Shown here one piece after another: positions 12,501 through 21,772 of a stretch of DNA of 64,000 bases. Below the pieces are notes generated by a model, which worked only from the letters and a program-made list of their open reading frames with translations, did not search any database and had not been told where the DNA came from. Origin of the DNA: Blastomussa wellsi (lineage: Eukaryota > Cnidaria > Anthozoa > Scleractinia > Plerogyridae). The stretch's first letter is position 1, and the number at the start of each line of letters is the position of its first letter. The stretch covers positions 7,631,294 to 7,695,293 of the forward strand of contig OX393569.1 of assembly GCA_947652115.1 (NCBI GenBank). Reading direction: 5' to 3'. The translations under genes were made by a program, and so were the position numbers.

Positions 12501-15500
12501 TTACTTTTAGAAAGCTCATGTTGCCATCGGAGCGATCACTATCTCTGCTGAAAGGGAGCTGGATGTCGACTTTAGTAAGCCTTTCATGGACTTCAAAGTC
12601 AGTTTGTTGATGCAGAAGCCGAAGAAAGAAGATGTAAACCTGTTTGTGTTTTTGCAGCCATTTGAAAGAGATGTTTGGCTTTCCACCGTTGCTGTCGTAA
12701 GTAATATAAATGCGGTCACAAGACGAGGCACAAATGAAGGGGATATTTTAATTAACAACTATCCTGCTAAATCGCGGGGAATATCGTCTGATAATTATCC
12801 AGACGATGTTCCGCTAGAAATTGTACATACAAATTGTCAAAAAAATGAACGAAACACATTTTACAGCTAGAAAAGCTGTGGTTATGCGGCGCTTCCGAAG
12901 ACGTCGGCTTCATCATCGCAACTTTCACATATCGCAGGATATCTGTCATATACAGATGACGGCAGGGCCGTACCTAGGATTTTTCATCTGGGGGGGCAAG
13001 CTCCACACAATCATCTCCCGTATACAAACGGGGTCTAAAGTTGGAGTTTTTGCCCCCCCCCCCCCCCCGACAAACACACAGAGGGTTGCCTCTGAGACCT
13101 TTAAAGAAAAAACACACACTGATGCTTTTTGTTTTAAATTGTAATGATTTATTATGGCATCAACACCTTGTTTAGTTTCAAAAAAAGCATTCGTTTGTTT
13201 GAACAAAGATTGGCTTGAAGGAACTAAGCTAGAATTGCAGGTTTCAGTATCAGAATACAAACGCTGCCTCTACAGGCTGTTCTTAGATTCCTCTCCAGTT
13301 TGACTTCATGTCATAGATCTCTGTTGGAGTGGGAATGAAATCCGTTCCGCGATGAATTAACAGCATAGCAAGGCCACTTAATCGATCTTCTGTCATTGAT
13401 GACCGAGTCCATAGCTTCAGTCGGCGTAGGGCTGAGAAGGAGCGTTCGCAACTAACGCTTCCGACAGGCGTGGTTAAAAAGATCGACAGCACCTTGTGAA
13501 TGGCGGGAAATTCTTGCGGACTGCAATCAGGCATTGCACCCTCTTGTTCTGACTCTGGCTCCATCGCGTGTTTCATCTTCCACCTTGCCAGCTCTGCGTC
13601 AAAATTAGACTTCTCCGAGAAATCTAGATGCTTGCTGAAGTAGTCCTTGATCTTCTCGATATGCCTGTCAGTTAACTTGGGCAAGTACAAAGGGAGTAGG
13701 TTTTGAGCGGCAATCAGGCCTTCGTGCTGGATTGAAAATCTCGTTTCAAGTTCACCGACAACGTGATCTATAAATGGATAGAACACATTAATCCTGTAGT
13801 AATCCGATGGCTGATCGTTGTGTCCGGTGTTTGCTCGATGACGCTGAACAGTCGTTGTACGAGGCTTTACCAGGGTGACGTTGATAGAGTCAGCTACCTG
13901 GCTGAATCGTCTCCACAACTTCTGCCAGGATTCATCTCCTCTTGCTGATTTAATACATTCTTTCGCGAGAGTTACACTTTGGTATGCATCGCCAAGGTTA
14001 CAGCTCTTAGCTTGTAGAGACTTTGTAACTTGGGCCAAAAATGACAGAACAAACTGAGAAACCGTCAAAGCGACTATGAATTCAGAGTCTTGGAGAATAC
14101 GTGAATAAGCTGAAGCATCACGTTTAGCATCGCCACTGCTTGATGACGAAATTTCATCCAGAGCAAGAAGTACAGAGCCATATTTAGCGAGAAGAGCAGA
14201 GAGGGTAGTAACCTTTGCACTCCAACGAGTAGCACAGAATCTCGGTACAGTCTGTCGCTTGCTTCCTTCTTCTAATGTTTTGGCAAATTCATCTTTTTCG
14301 TCTTCACCAGCACTTGCGACTAGAGCGCTCAACAGTTCACTGTCATCGGTGGCCGCGGCAGTCTTAAGAAATATTTCTTTCCTTTTGGCGCTGCCACTTA
14401 GAAACCACGTAAGTTTGCTGACATTATCAAATAGATTCTGAATGGATCGCACAGCTTTGCAACCACTCGAGATTGCAAGGTTCAAAACGTGGGACCTGCA
14501 GTGAACGTACGTAGCATTGGGGTACTTCTCTGCAACTTTAGCTTGCACCCCATTCCTACTTGAACTCATGACGCTTGCTCCATCATATCCTTGGCCAACC
14601 AGGCCGGACATATTAAAGCCCCATTCTTGTAGTGCGTGTAACAAGGTATCTGCAATGGTCTGGGCATCCATTTCTTGAAGCTTTACGAATCCAATGAATT
14701 CTTCACAGACTTCATTTTCACTGCTGAGATATCGCACACATATACTGAGTTGTTCAGTTGTAGAACAATCTTGTGTTTCATCGGCCATTACACTCCAATA
14801 CTTTGGTATTGATGCTCGGACACGGTTTCTAATCAATCTGTCGCAAAAATTAATTATTTCGTTCTGAATCTTCGGAGACGTGTACTTAGCATTACCAGAA
14901 GCGTGATCCAAATGGTCCTTGAGTTCTGGATCATATTTGGATTTCCAGTCAACAAAGAAGGAGAAATTTCCATCTTCCTCTCCTTTAGAGGTATCCCAAT
15001 TGCCTCTTAATGGAATGCCCCTCTGTCCCAATGCAATTATTACATCAATAATAGACAGGACACCTTTCATTGTACGAAGTTGTTGCTCGGCTAACTGTTT
15101 TTGTAGTCTTGCACTGATGTCATTGCCTGGACGGCGTGTCTTTAGGAAGTTAGTCATCTTTTCCTCTGAAATTCGGTGTTCTTCACTGCGGGCATGGCCG
15201 TCAAAGCGCACATCGTCTGCTTTCTTCCAGTTTTGGAAGCCTTTTGAGATAAATGGCGATTCATTTGGACCAGTATTGTTGGAAAAACATATACAATAGA
15301 TACAGTGAGCTGTGTCATTTCTAATGCTGTAACGCAGCCATGGCCGCTTCTCCATCCATGACAGTTGGAAACGCCTTCCGGCTGTTGTCGGGAACTTGAA
15401 TCCGTGCGGAAAATTAAACTTTACGGTAAGATTAGAAGCTCAAGCTTCTGGTCGTCTGATAAAGTTTTCCCGGTATAATTCACTGGATCATAGGGATCTC

Positions 15501-18500
15501 TAACACATGGACTTGCTTCAGCTGCAATTTTTAAATTAATAAAAATAACAATCAACGCGAGCAGCGACTGAACTTTTATTAAAAACAAGAGCTGTCATAT
15601 ATATTTGTCTTTTTTATTAACACTTTCTTACTTCTACTTACTACACCATTTTTCATAGAACCTATTACAAATCATTCTCAATTTATTCTATTTCGTCATC
15701 ATACAAAAATCCCGGCAGGTTTACTCGTTTGACGTGATCTAACAGATCCTCACCAAACTCTATATGTTTAAAATCTTGTACAAATTCTTCCCACAAGTTT
15801 GGAGGCCCCCAGCATGGTGAAAATGAAAACGCAAGCAGTTTGCACTGCTGCAAAACATCGCGGGCTTGTTCTACTGTTATTGAGCCACACCAATTGGCAA
15901 CTACGTTCCTTACGTCAGGCAGACCCCTTATTAAGGAAACGAGTGAATTTCCTTCTATCTGAAAACAATTTGCCATTTTTAAAACCTGCAGTCCTCTCTT
16001 GTTTTTAAGGGATAGTGTTAAACTACTTTCCTTCACATTTTGGCAGCTTGTTATGTCAAGGTGTCTTAAAAATGGCATGCTTTGTATAAAATGCAAAGTG
16101 AAAATTGACCTGTTGTACGCCAGTTCTAAGTGGACAAGGTTGACACAATTATTCAGAGCATTTTGTATAAGATTTCTCCCTAATTGTCGTTGAGAATAAC
16201 GAAAACCGAGATGTGTTATATGTTCAGCATGCCCAAAAACAGAATGAAAAGAAGAAAGTGTGAATTCTGAATTAGTGTCAACTATCTTCCAAAATTTTGG
16301 TATATGGACGGCTTGATAAAAGAGTTTGCACACTGGCGCCAGTTGCTGAAGTCGTTCCTCTGTTGAAAACCATTTAAAAATTTCCATCAGAACTTCAAAG
16401 GGCAAGGGGTTTCCTTCTATCATTATTCCACCTAAAAGGGAAACACTTATTTTTATACTTATGTAAAAGGAAATTAATTACTTAGTAACCATTACAAATA
16501 CTAGATTATGCAACTTAGCTTCTTCAATCATTAGAACGACATTAATACTAGTCAGTTTGTTTGGAATTCACTAGACTTCTTACAACGTCGGTTTAAATAC
16601 TCTTTCTCAGTACTGGTCGATAATTAAAAAGTTTGCTTTTCAGATAAATAAAATTAAGATAAAAAATTTACCTTCGATCCTGGGCGCTACAGCCTGATCG
16701 TTGCTGACTTTTGCTGCCTTGCTAGGAGGAGCACAGCTTCTTTCTGTGTTTATAATTTAAATGACAGTTCACATAGTGAAGGTCTAATAAATAAGTATTG
16801 TCTCTGTCTCCGTCCAATGACAATTTTTTCTGCTTACCTTCATTACTACCTCCATTATGATCACTCGCAGAAGGAGATTCTTCAGGCCTTGATTGGGCTG
16901 AATCTGCGAAATGTTTTAAATTATATACGAAAGTTTATTAAAGACACGAGTTTCTTGCCAGCCAGTTTTCAACATGGCGGCGGGATGGAAAAACGATTTG
17001 TATTAATTGCACGGTATTTCGATGCTATCGGCAGTTGAAATTAGTTATTATTGCTATAAAATTAACTTAAACAACATTTTTTACAAAAGAACCACAAACT
17101 TACCTGATTTCTTGGTATAAAAGTCTGTTATTTTCTTCATCTTCGACCCGGCGTAGTTCATCAACATTCGCTCGGTCCCAATCCCACTCGTTTACTCTTG
17201 AACGCATTTCACCTGTTCATATCACGGCCCAAGCTATTGTCATAAGAAAACTCTTTCTGGCTTTTGCTGCGAAAGATTTTCTAAAATAACTATGTGGAAT
17301 TTACATTGAAGGAATATTTGTCAGTCAATTAGCCGGTTTTTTTGAGATTTTGGACCAATATGGCTACAAGAAATATCCCATCAAAAACAAACACTTCATT
17401 AAAAAAAAATCAACATTTAATTTTCCTAGGGGGGGGGGGGGCAACTGCCCCCCCTGACCCCCCGCTAGGTACGGCTCTGGACGGATAACAATTGTTTCAT
17501 GACCGCATGAGTTACGGGACAATTTGTTGAATAATAAGTGATGTTATCGTCATTCCATTCGTTGTTGGCACAAAATGAAATAACCTGCACACGACGGTTG
17601 ATTTTGAGTAGTGCGTATAACAATGACACTGACGTATGCATGCCCTAAAGTTCGATTCCTGGCCATTCAAAGAAAAACAATGTATTTAGGAGTTATTAAT
17701 GGTCCCTCAAATTGTGTTGGAAAGAAATGCTTCGAGAGGATGCTTGTTTGCTCGTTTTTAGGGCCGCATTAGTGCGGCACTACAGGTGGAGCAGGTGGGC
17801 CATGAGCCCCACCAAGTTTCAACTTCGGGACAATTGAAAATTGCGCAGGCTGAGATAAAACTTAGTGTGGTAGGCTAAGATCCTTGTACCAGGACAGGAG
17901 ATGAAACATCTTCACATGGGTGCATTTTATATTGATGACATAGGCAGTGGCAAACAGCCAAGGTCACCTGCTAAAAGAATGCTTTACCGGGATAGTGACA
18001 AATGCCCAGGGCATAAGGGCCTCAGTGGTAGGAGCCTTCGCGGTTTATAGCCCAAAAGTTAACCTGTGTGCTGTTGACTTCCAGGTAATAGCCATCACCT
18101 TTCTCATCTTCTGCTTGGATCACTTCAGTCCCAGTGGTTACCGGGCGACGGCGGCCAGATCAGGCGAGGGAGGCGGGGACGAACTCAACTTGTTTAACAG
18201 TCTGTGGTTCGCGGCTGGCTCCATTCTGCAGCAAGGTGCTGACAACACCCCCAGGACATCCTCTGGAAGGATGCTGGCTGGAGCTTTCTGGTTTTTCACG
18301 CTGATTTTGATTTCCACTTACACTGCCAACTTGGCGGCGTATTTCACAGGTAATGACAGAACACATAAGGGCGTGAGAATCTGTAACCTGCAGCTTATGT
18401 CCAGTGACTGGAGAGGAAATCTTCATGAAAAGTAGCCGGAGTAATTCGGGCAAAGAACAGCAAAATCGAGGCTGATGCAAAACCAAAAAAACACTCTCTC

Positions 18501-20837
18501 AATTGCGTATAGTAATGTATTTATGAACACAAGTGACAGGCATAGTTTGAATGACGACGAGTTTGAACTCCGGCCTGTGGTAAAAACACCGTAAAAGCCA
18601 CATATGTATATTATTGCGTACTAGAGTTCCATGTCCACAAAAGAAAAAGAAAACAAGGAGACTATGGTTGTTGGCTCACGCAGTCAAGGCTATCATTCAA
18701 ATTGAAAACGTGACGCTCATTCCATTCCCTGTTTTAACTTATTTTCAGCCAAAAACACAAAAAGCAGTATCAATTCTCTGGATGACCTGGCAAAACAGAA
18801 AGAGATTGAATATGGCGTGTTAAACGGAGGGTCTCTATATACTTTCTTCAGCAAATCGGAAGTGGAGACTTATGAAACCATGTATCATACAATGAAAGCC
18901 GGCAACACGTTTGTCAACTCGACTAAAGAAGGTGTAGAAAAAGTGAGAAAAGGCGGCTTTGCATACTTAACGGACGGACCTTACTTAGACTACTACAACA
19001 GAAGAAATCCTTGTAATACTATGATGTTGGAGGATTTACTGGAGGCCAAGAGTTATGGCATTGCACTACAACGAAATTCAGAACTGACCAATCAGTTTTC
19101 TGTCGAAATACTCAAGGTAATTATAATATGTATCTGTCGGTCTAAACTGAACGTTAATTGCCCACTTTCACAATGGTTTGCTTGCGGTTAGCTTTTATTT
19201 GTTGTCTGGGGCAATAATAAAGAATGGATTAAGAAAGTCATCTTTTATAATTAAATTTTGCAGGCATTTGGCGGATCAGCATGGTAGTGCAGTGATGAGA
19301 TAAGGATGTTGGCATGCCAGAGGTGCCGCGTTCGATTCTGGTCATTGATGTAAAATTTTTATTTCTTTTTTGTGGGAAAAAAATTCGATGATGGCCAAAA
19401 AAATGGCATCGCTAAAATGGCATCGCTTGTTTACGAAAGGGGAACGTGCGTCTCAGGCAAACCGCTTAGAAAATGGATCGGAGTTCAGTTCAGTTCCTAA
19501 TTCTCCCAAATATCATAAGAACATGTAAACTTACTGACTACTCCAACCAGACTTGAAAACTTTGAAGTTTAGCTGAGCTTTTCATTAATCAAGAGAACGG
19601 GCAAATGGTATGAGAAGATAGTTAAACGATACAGTACTCAGTGTAGTTAGTACAAAGGAAATTGGAAAACAGCTGATGGCTCGCCACCCTGCGCGAAAAC
19701 AATCAGTAAAACAAAAAACAGGAACAATGCCCCAAGCTGGCCCCTAAAACAATAGCAACTGCTGCACTAGAGGATCAGTAGAATTACAAGCGTAGGAAAA
19801 CTGTTACACTACTGAAACAAGCTTCCGGCGAATGTCCAAGCTTCCGGCGAATGCTTCAGAAATAGCAGAACCGTTGCAGTGCATGTGGGATTAAAAGCAG
19901 TGATATCTTTTTGGGCTAAAATACTATCACACTTGTTTCTTAGCTTCGCGAGGAAGGTGTCGTGGACAAGCTTCGAAAGAAATGGTGGGACCGACGCAGT
20001 GAGTGCCCAGACCCCAAAGCTAAAGTGGGCAGCACGCCCATGAGCATCTCACTGGATCACATGACTGGTGTATTCATTGTACTGGCAGGAGGAGTTGTGG
20101 TGTCAGTTGTGTTCCTGTTGGTTGAAAGGAGATGTAATAATTTGAAGAATCTAATCAACAAGAGCGGGGTAATGACGTCTTTCTTTTTCAGAAGAGACGT
20201 ATAGTCCTCTTAGCTTGAATAAACAACCAAGGGAGTCAACATCAAGCCATTGTTTCTTTTCCAATCTCAAAGGGACACTGTCACGGACATTTTTCGGCTT
20301 TGAAAATTGGCCACAAAATTATGACTAAGTCTTTCACCAATATAGGGAATGCTCTGAAGCTTTACTCACAGTGCCTCTCTCCACCCAGGCGTTCTATGGG
20401 TCCCGGCGAATTTAATACAAGAGGTAACCCTGCGATGGACTAGTATCCCATTTAGGGAGGATTAGAAATACTCCTGGTTGCTTCATGCTAAGGGTACTTT
20501 ACCTTTGTACAAGGAGAAAAGTGAATTAAGGTGGCCTACTACAGTTTGGAGGGAGTAAATGAGCCCAACTTTTAACTCTGTTGTTAAAATGGAATAATGT
20601 TCTTTGTAGTCGATGACAAGTGTCAAAGAGCAGATGGACCAGCCCGCCGTGTTAACTCAAGTCAACCATAGACCACTGTCAGACCATGGAGTCGAGACCA
20701 AAACCTTCAATAACATCGACAATCGCAGGAATGTGGACGTGAAAGACGGGGCCCGAGCAAGAGACAGCCTGAACGTTCCCAGAATGCCAACCAGGCTTCC
20801 AAATGTTTATGCGGGGGCACCGGAAAGCAATCTGTGA
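2353..20837 (+). CDS. ionotropic glutamate receptor subunit, 15 exons, complete
   Basis: Ligand-gated cation channel of the ionotropic glutamate receptor family, acting in the plasma membrane. Proposed exons: 2353-2443, 2861-3010, 3721-3975, 5087-5283, 6223-6276, 6572-6700, 9092-9256, 9998-10132, 10819-10998, 11879-12076, 12511-12696, 18085-18349, 18749-19116, 19944-20168, 20610-20837. All have AG/GT borders and matching phases, and they sum to 2826 nt, i.e. 941 residues plus stop. Order: signal peptide (1-20), amino-terminal domain (about 25-450), ligand-binding S1, M1, re-entrant pore loop, M3, S2, M4 and a polar tail of about 90 residues. Diagnostic motifs are FEGFSIDLL, VDFSKPFMDF, the QQG pore tip and STYTANLAAYF in M3. 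The introns are full of transposons, but no coding exon is broken. An ATTAAA at 20852-20857 may be the poly(A) signal. The subfamily is uncertain; pocket residues look more NMDA/glycine-like than AMPA-like. Confidence 0.9.
2861..10998 (+). CDS. amino-terminal domain exons (2-9) of the glutamate receptor
   Basis: Eight exons encode the LIVBP-like amino-terminal domain used in subunit assembly. Recognisable pieces are the fold start GVVYHPKDESIAIML (exon 2), FDLSFGDHYSFAFAEVLSIP (exon 3), ITYALVNDTLYAVKDAF (exon 7), VKFHGISGIVDFD (exon 8) and VGHWN (exon 9). Phases are 1/1/1/0/0/0/0/0 and are consistent throughout. Exon 7 (9092-9256) uses the acceptor TTCAAG, which has a poor pyrimidine tract, so its 5' border is the least certain of the set. 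Asn-X-Ser/Thr sites (NAS, NRT, NLT, NET) suggest N-glycosylation on the outside of the cell. Confidence 0.85.
3062..3186. repeat. (AATC/GATC)n microsatellite
   Basis: A GATC run followed by AATC/AGTC tetranucleotides inside receptor intron 2. The apparent Ser/Gln/Asn-rich reading frame across it is a by-product of the repeat. Confidence 0.9.
3219..3590. repeat. (AGT/AGC)n triplet array, about 370 bp
   Basis: Long array of AGT and AGC triplets with few interruptions, also inside intron 2. It reads as poly-Ser on one strand and poly-Thr/Ala on the other. No splice signal joins it to the receptor, whose exon 3 starts 130 bp downstream, so I treat the frames as non-coding. Confidence 0.9.
3996..4292. 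mobile_element. 297-bp hAT-type MITE with 5-bp target duplication
   Basis: The ends are inverted copies of CAGGGACGGCGGAGC (left 3996-4010; right end complementary, finishing at 4292). The flanks repeat ATGAG (3991-3995 and 4293-4297). There is no coding capacity. It sits in intron 3 of the receptor, only 20 bp after the exon 3 donor. The CAGRG terminus and 5-bp duplication match the larger hAT elements in this window. Confidence 0.85.
4590..4815. repeat. interspersed 'AAAGGAGC...GGAGAAGATTGAGACGGATT' repeat copy
   Basis: About 220 bp that recurs, diverged, at about 22040-22560, 42785-42945, 48690-48830 and 56590-56770. Shared landmarks are AAAGGAGCT/C at one end, a block like AAGGATGGAGAAGATTGAGACG and a final CTAAATTTT. 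Non-coding and probably an old MITE or SINE-like family. Confidence 0.6.
4817..4896 (+). pseudogene. decayed duplicate of receptor exon 3
   Basis: About 80 bp closely match the first 80 bp of exon 3 (3721 onward), including the acceptor AG, AAGATGTC, CGACTTGTCATTT and GATCATTATTCGTT. A one-base deletion shifts the frame and a TAA follows soon after, so it cannot replace exon 3. It lies between exons 3 and 4 and is best read as a relic of a tandem, perhaps once alternative, exon. Confidence 0.8.
5428..5622. mobile_element. fold-back (palindromic) element, 195 bp
   Basis: Two arms of about 90 nt are imperfect inverted copies. The left arm begins TTCTCTACTTGCACA and the right arm ends in its complement. 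They meet near 5510-5520 at a GGGACAT..ATGTCCC core, and each arm carries a C/A- or T/G-rich run. No reading frame of interest. Confidence 0.75.
5820..6000 (-). repeat. tRNA-derived SINE copy
   Basis: Read on the minus strand it starts GGGAAGCGTGGCTGAGTGG (A-box-like) with a B-box-like segment about 40 nt later, followed by a non-tRNA body. Another copy with a related head lies at 44435-44672. Only the tRNA-like head is clear. Confidence 0.55.
7231..7425 (+). pseudogene. P2RX7-like Cys-rich zinc-domain relic
   Basis: A frame of 65 codons begins ATG (MAEIEPYYIK), has an acidic stretch (SSESEEDD) and then WCVCEYC and ECLCC. This W-C-X-C-X2-C ... E-C-X-C-C spacing is that of the P2X7 cytoplasmic-domain-like zinc module, a very common stand-alone domain in cnidarian genomes. 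One in-frame TGA (codon 31) separates the acidic part from the Cys part, and the frame ends in TAA right after the Cys cluster, so only the domain start is left. It lies inside a receptor intron and probably inside a transposon. Confidence 0.6.
7638..7678 (-). ncRNA. hammerhead-ribozyme-like motif
   Basis: On the minus strand: GCCC, then CTGAGGA, a hairpin GTTTG-TCTT-GCAAAC, then CGAAA, TATC and GGGC. CTGANGA and GAAA are the two catalytic core boxes, the hairpin is helix II, and GCCC/GGGC can form helix I. Helix III would be minimal, as in the hammerheads carried by Penelope-like retroelements. Presence of the cores is visible; activity is inferred. Confidence 0.55.
8245..8640. repeat. 'GATAGGGTATC' interspersed repeat, copy 1
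   Basis: About 400 bp with repeated ATAGGGTAT blocks, starting near GGGGGTACTCCATATATGG and CGGGATAGGGTATGG. A second copy in opposite orientation is at about 62285-62725. Fragments of the GGGTACTCC end also occur near 47670. No reading frame of interest. Confidence 0.75.
8860..9010. repeat. dispersed repeat fragment (GGGGAAAACCGGAGTACCCGG)
   Basis: A GC-rich block followed by AGAAAAACCTCTCGGAG and AACTCAACCCACATATGA. A strongly diverged copy with the same order of landmarks is at about 40975-41095. Sits just before receptor exon 7. Confidence 0.5.
9388..9872. mobile_element. fold-back element, about 480 bp
   Basis: Left arm (about 9388-9560) and right arm (about 9675-9872) are inverted, diverged copies sharing GTTGTTCTTGTT, CCGATTTTATATTTGGCA, AATGCA and GTCGAGTTGCATTGAGAGAG. 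The loop carries no frame. Receptor intron 7. Confidence 0.75.
10313..10612 (+). repeat. three tandem copies of a 107-120 bp unit
   Basis: Copies start at about 10313, 10433 and 10539 with TTTAAGCT and contain TAAAGCCTCGTCT, TTGGC, GTTCTCTCT and GCCATCTTAG. Copies 1 and 2 also share GGATCCATAACGCCCACC and a poly-C run of different length; copy 3 is truncated after GCCATCTTAG. Receptor intron 8. Confidence 0.85.
11186..11641. mobile_element. fold-back element rich in CATAAG hexamers
   Basis: The outer ends are inverted: GGTTCTCACTAGCGCATAAG at about 11190 and its complement ending near 11636. Inside, GCATAA/TTATGC hexamers repeat many times in both orientations, with inner GTGAGAACA..TGTTCTCAC pairs. 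The central part includes CAAAATGGCGGACG. Receptor intron 9. No transposase. Confidence 0.8.
11879..12696 (+). CDS. ligand-binding S1 exons (10-11) of the glutamate receptor
   Basis: Exon 10 (11879-12076) and exon 11 (12511-12696) encode lobe S1 and the run into M1. The motif GAITISAERE contains the Arg that binds the ligand alpha-carboxylate in all members of the family. It is followed by VDFSKPFMDF, and M1 begins at DVWLSTVAV. The intron after exon 11 is phase 0, interrupts M1, and contains the 4.5-kb hAT element 12963-17479. M1 continues without a gap in exon 12. Confidence 0.9.
13283..17140 (-). CDS. hAT transposase, ZMYM-like/TTF zinc finger type, one frameshift
   Basis: Enzyme that would cut and insert the surrounding element. 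Exons on the minus strand: 17140-17104 (MKKITDFYTKKS, the basic start typical of this family), 16903-16838, 16743-16672, then the main exon 15521-13283. All junctions are phase 1. The main exon opens with DPYDPVNYTGK, hits a TAA at 15423-15421 and resumes in another frame as FPHGFKFPTTAGRRFQLSW, so there is a small indel there. The remaining 690-codon frame (start 15355) is open. It has a TTF-type zinc finger (CIYCICF ... HARSEEH), the catalytic Asp segments VMADETQDC and GYDGASVMSS, and the C-terminal dimerisation segment GSVSCERSFSALRRLK with the Glu. The indel probably makes this copy inactive unless translation starts downstream. Confidence 0.82.
15683..16431 (-). CDS. F-box/LRR protein exon inside the hAT element
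   Basis: An exon of 249 codons, preceded by acceptor CCTTTTAG (16432-16438) and ending at a TAG/TAA-proximal stop at 15683. It encodes an F-box (LPFEVLMEIFKWFS ... CKLFYQAVHIPKFWKIVD, residues about 8-50), which in other proteins binds Skp1 of an SCF ubiquitin ligase. About six leucine-rich repeats follow (such as LVHLELAYN, LRHLDITSC, LQVLKMANC). The frame is open for phase 1 entry, so the transposase exon ending at 16672 can splice into it in frame. It also has its own ATG at 16423. AATAAA signals on the minus strand at about 15618-15613 and 15580-15575 would make it an alternative terminal exon. It could instead be a separate gene caught inside the element. Confidence 0.75.
18085..18349 (+). 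CDS. pore exon (12): M1 end, pore loop, M3
   Basis: The exon completes M1 (VIAITFLIFCLDHFSPSGYR), gives the re-entrant loop SLWFAAGSILQQGAD and then M3 with STYTANLAAYFT. The pore-tip position that is Q/R in AMPA receptors and N in NMDA receptors is Gln here. That predicts a calcium-permeable, polyamine-sensitive pore if the genomic codon is not edited. The exon ends in phase 1, matching exon 13. Confidence 0.92.
18749..19116 (+). CDS. ligand-binding S2 exon (13)
   Basis: Encodes lobe S2 of the ligand-binding domain. The pocket stretch is GVLNGGSLYTFF, where AMPA and kainate receptors have Gly-Ser-Thr. The acidic residue that binds the ligand amino group is Asp in YLTDGPYLDYY, where AMPA and kainate receptors have Glu. 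NPCNTMM carries the first Cys of the S2 disulfide; its partner is in SECPDPKAK of exon 14. Confidence 0.9.
19944..20837 (+). CDS. M4 and cytoplasmic tail exons (14-15)
   Basis: Exon 14 (19944-20168) closes S2 and encodes M4 (GVFIVLAGGVVVSVVFLLV) followed by a basic stop-transfer ERRCNN. Exon 15 (20610-20837) is a hydrophilic tail of 75 residues with no recognised domain. Its last residues are not a classic PDZ ligand (it ends in ESNL). The 14/15 junction uses donor GGG|GTAATG; reading through it instead would give a short alternative tail ending at 20204. Confidence 0.8.
20366..20510 (+). repeat. SINE central-domain fragment
   Basis: Contains CTCACAGTGCCTCTCTCC, ACCCAGGCG, CCGGCGAATTTA and GTAACCCTGCGATGGACTAG. 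The same domain occurs, inverted and better preserved, in the SINE at 63450-63727. The domain resembles the broadly conserved 'Nin'-type SINE core, as far as I can judge from memory. The tRNA head is missing here. Confidence 0.65.
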
Positions 20838-21469
20838 ATGAATACGTTTCCATTAAAGAGGATCAGTCGAGGTTTTGGTGGCCTGCCGTTCCATTGCATA
20901 TCTATCAAGTTTAAGAATTAAAACCTGTTTTCATTATCAGCTCGACATTGCTTAATACAAAACCATGCAAACGTCACAGTGACTCTGCAGCTTTGACGTA
21001 ACTGGTCACGCTTATAAAGAGATATCTCGATATATAACAATAATTAAGTTATTATTATTAGCTGTCAGTGACGTACTTAGCGTTAACTCAAGCTCGTATG
21101 ACATGTCGTGCCAAGTCAGCGCACATACATGTATGCCTGATGAATTAAGAATTATTTGACTATGAAGGATCTGGTTGGCGTGCGCGTTTTCCTTTATTGC
21201 TGTTTTAAATTTCTGGGTTGTGGATATCCAAGAAAAAGTCAATTTCAAGTGAGCACTGATAATTGCCCCCCTTCGCGTGCTGTTGGATCAAGTGATTTAC
21301 CAGTACGAACGTTTCAGCTATGTTTTCGACTTTTCCACCTTTATTGTCCATCTTCTTGTTTTCATGCAATATGGTGTTGATTTAATTGAAGTTGACATTC
21401 TTTCTGGCCCGAGATCACCTTTGAGGCTTAATTTTCGGCGCTGTAAAATGAATTGAGAGCTTTCAAGTA

Positions 21470-21670
21470 TGGAAAAATGAGAGTGATGGCAAATTTTCAG
21501 CTCGGTAAATTTAATATGAAAGTAATTAATCAACATGACACGAGCGTGGGACAAAGAAAAATTCTGAGTCCCCGACAGGAATCGAACCCATGACCTCCCG
21601 AACACCGGGCAGGCGCTTTAATTACTTTCACATTAAATTTACCGAGCTGAAAATTTGCCATCACTCTCAT
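21470..21670. repeat. head-to-tail-inverted SINE chimera
   Basis: The minus-strand SINE (tail, then body, then B-box GGTTCGATTCC as its complement near 21572-21585) stops inside its tRNA head at about 21620. It joins directly a plus-strand copy of the tail (AATTACTTTCA ... TTACCGAGCTGAAAATTTGCC). The tail therefore appears twice, facing opposite ways. Confidence 0.75.
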
Positions 21671-21772
21671 TTTTCCACAACTCATGATGATAGCGACATT
21701 GCTGATCCTTTGCAGTATGCGGGACGCATGTCACATAAGAACTTAGTAAAAATGATATAGCTCTCAAGGAGT

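Larger units (their letters stand above)
12963..17479. mobile_element. 4.5-kb hAT-type DNA transposon with transposase and F-box/LRR exon
   Basis: Terminal inverted repeats are CAGGGCCGTACCTAG on the left and, as complement of the right end, CAGAGCCGTACCTAG. The flanks repeat GACGG (12958-12962 and 17480-17484), a 5-bp target duplication. Both outer edges continue into G-rich runs. The element fills intron 11 of the receptor and reads on the minus strand. Its gene content is three short 5' exons, an F-box/LRR exon and a long transposase exon. The near-complete frames and clean ends point to a fairly recent insertion. Confidence 0.88.
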
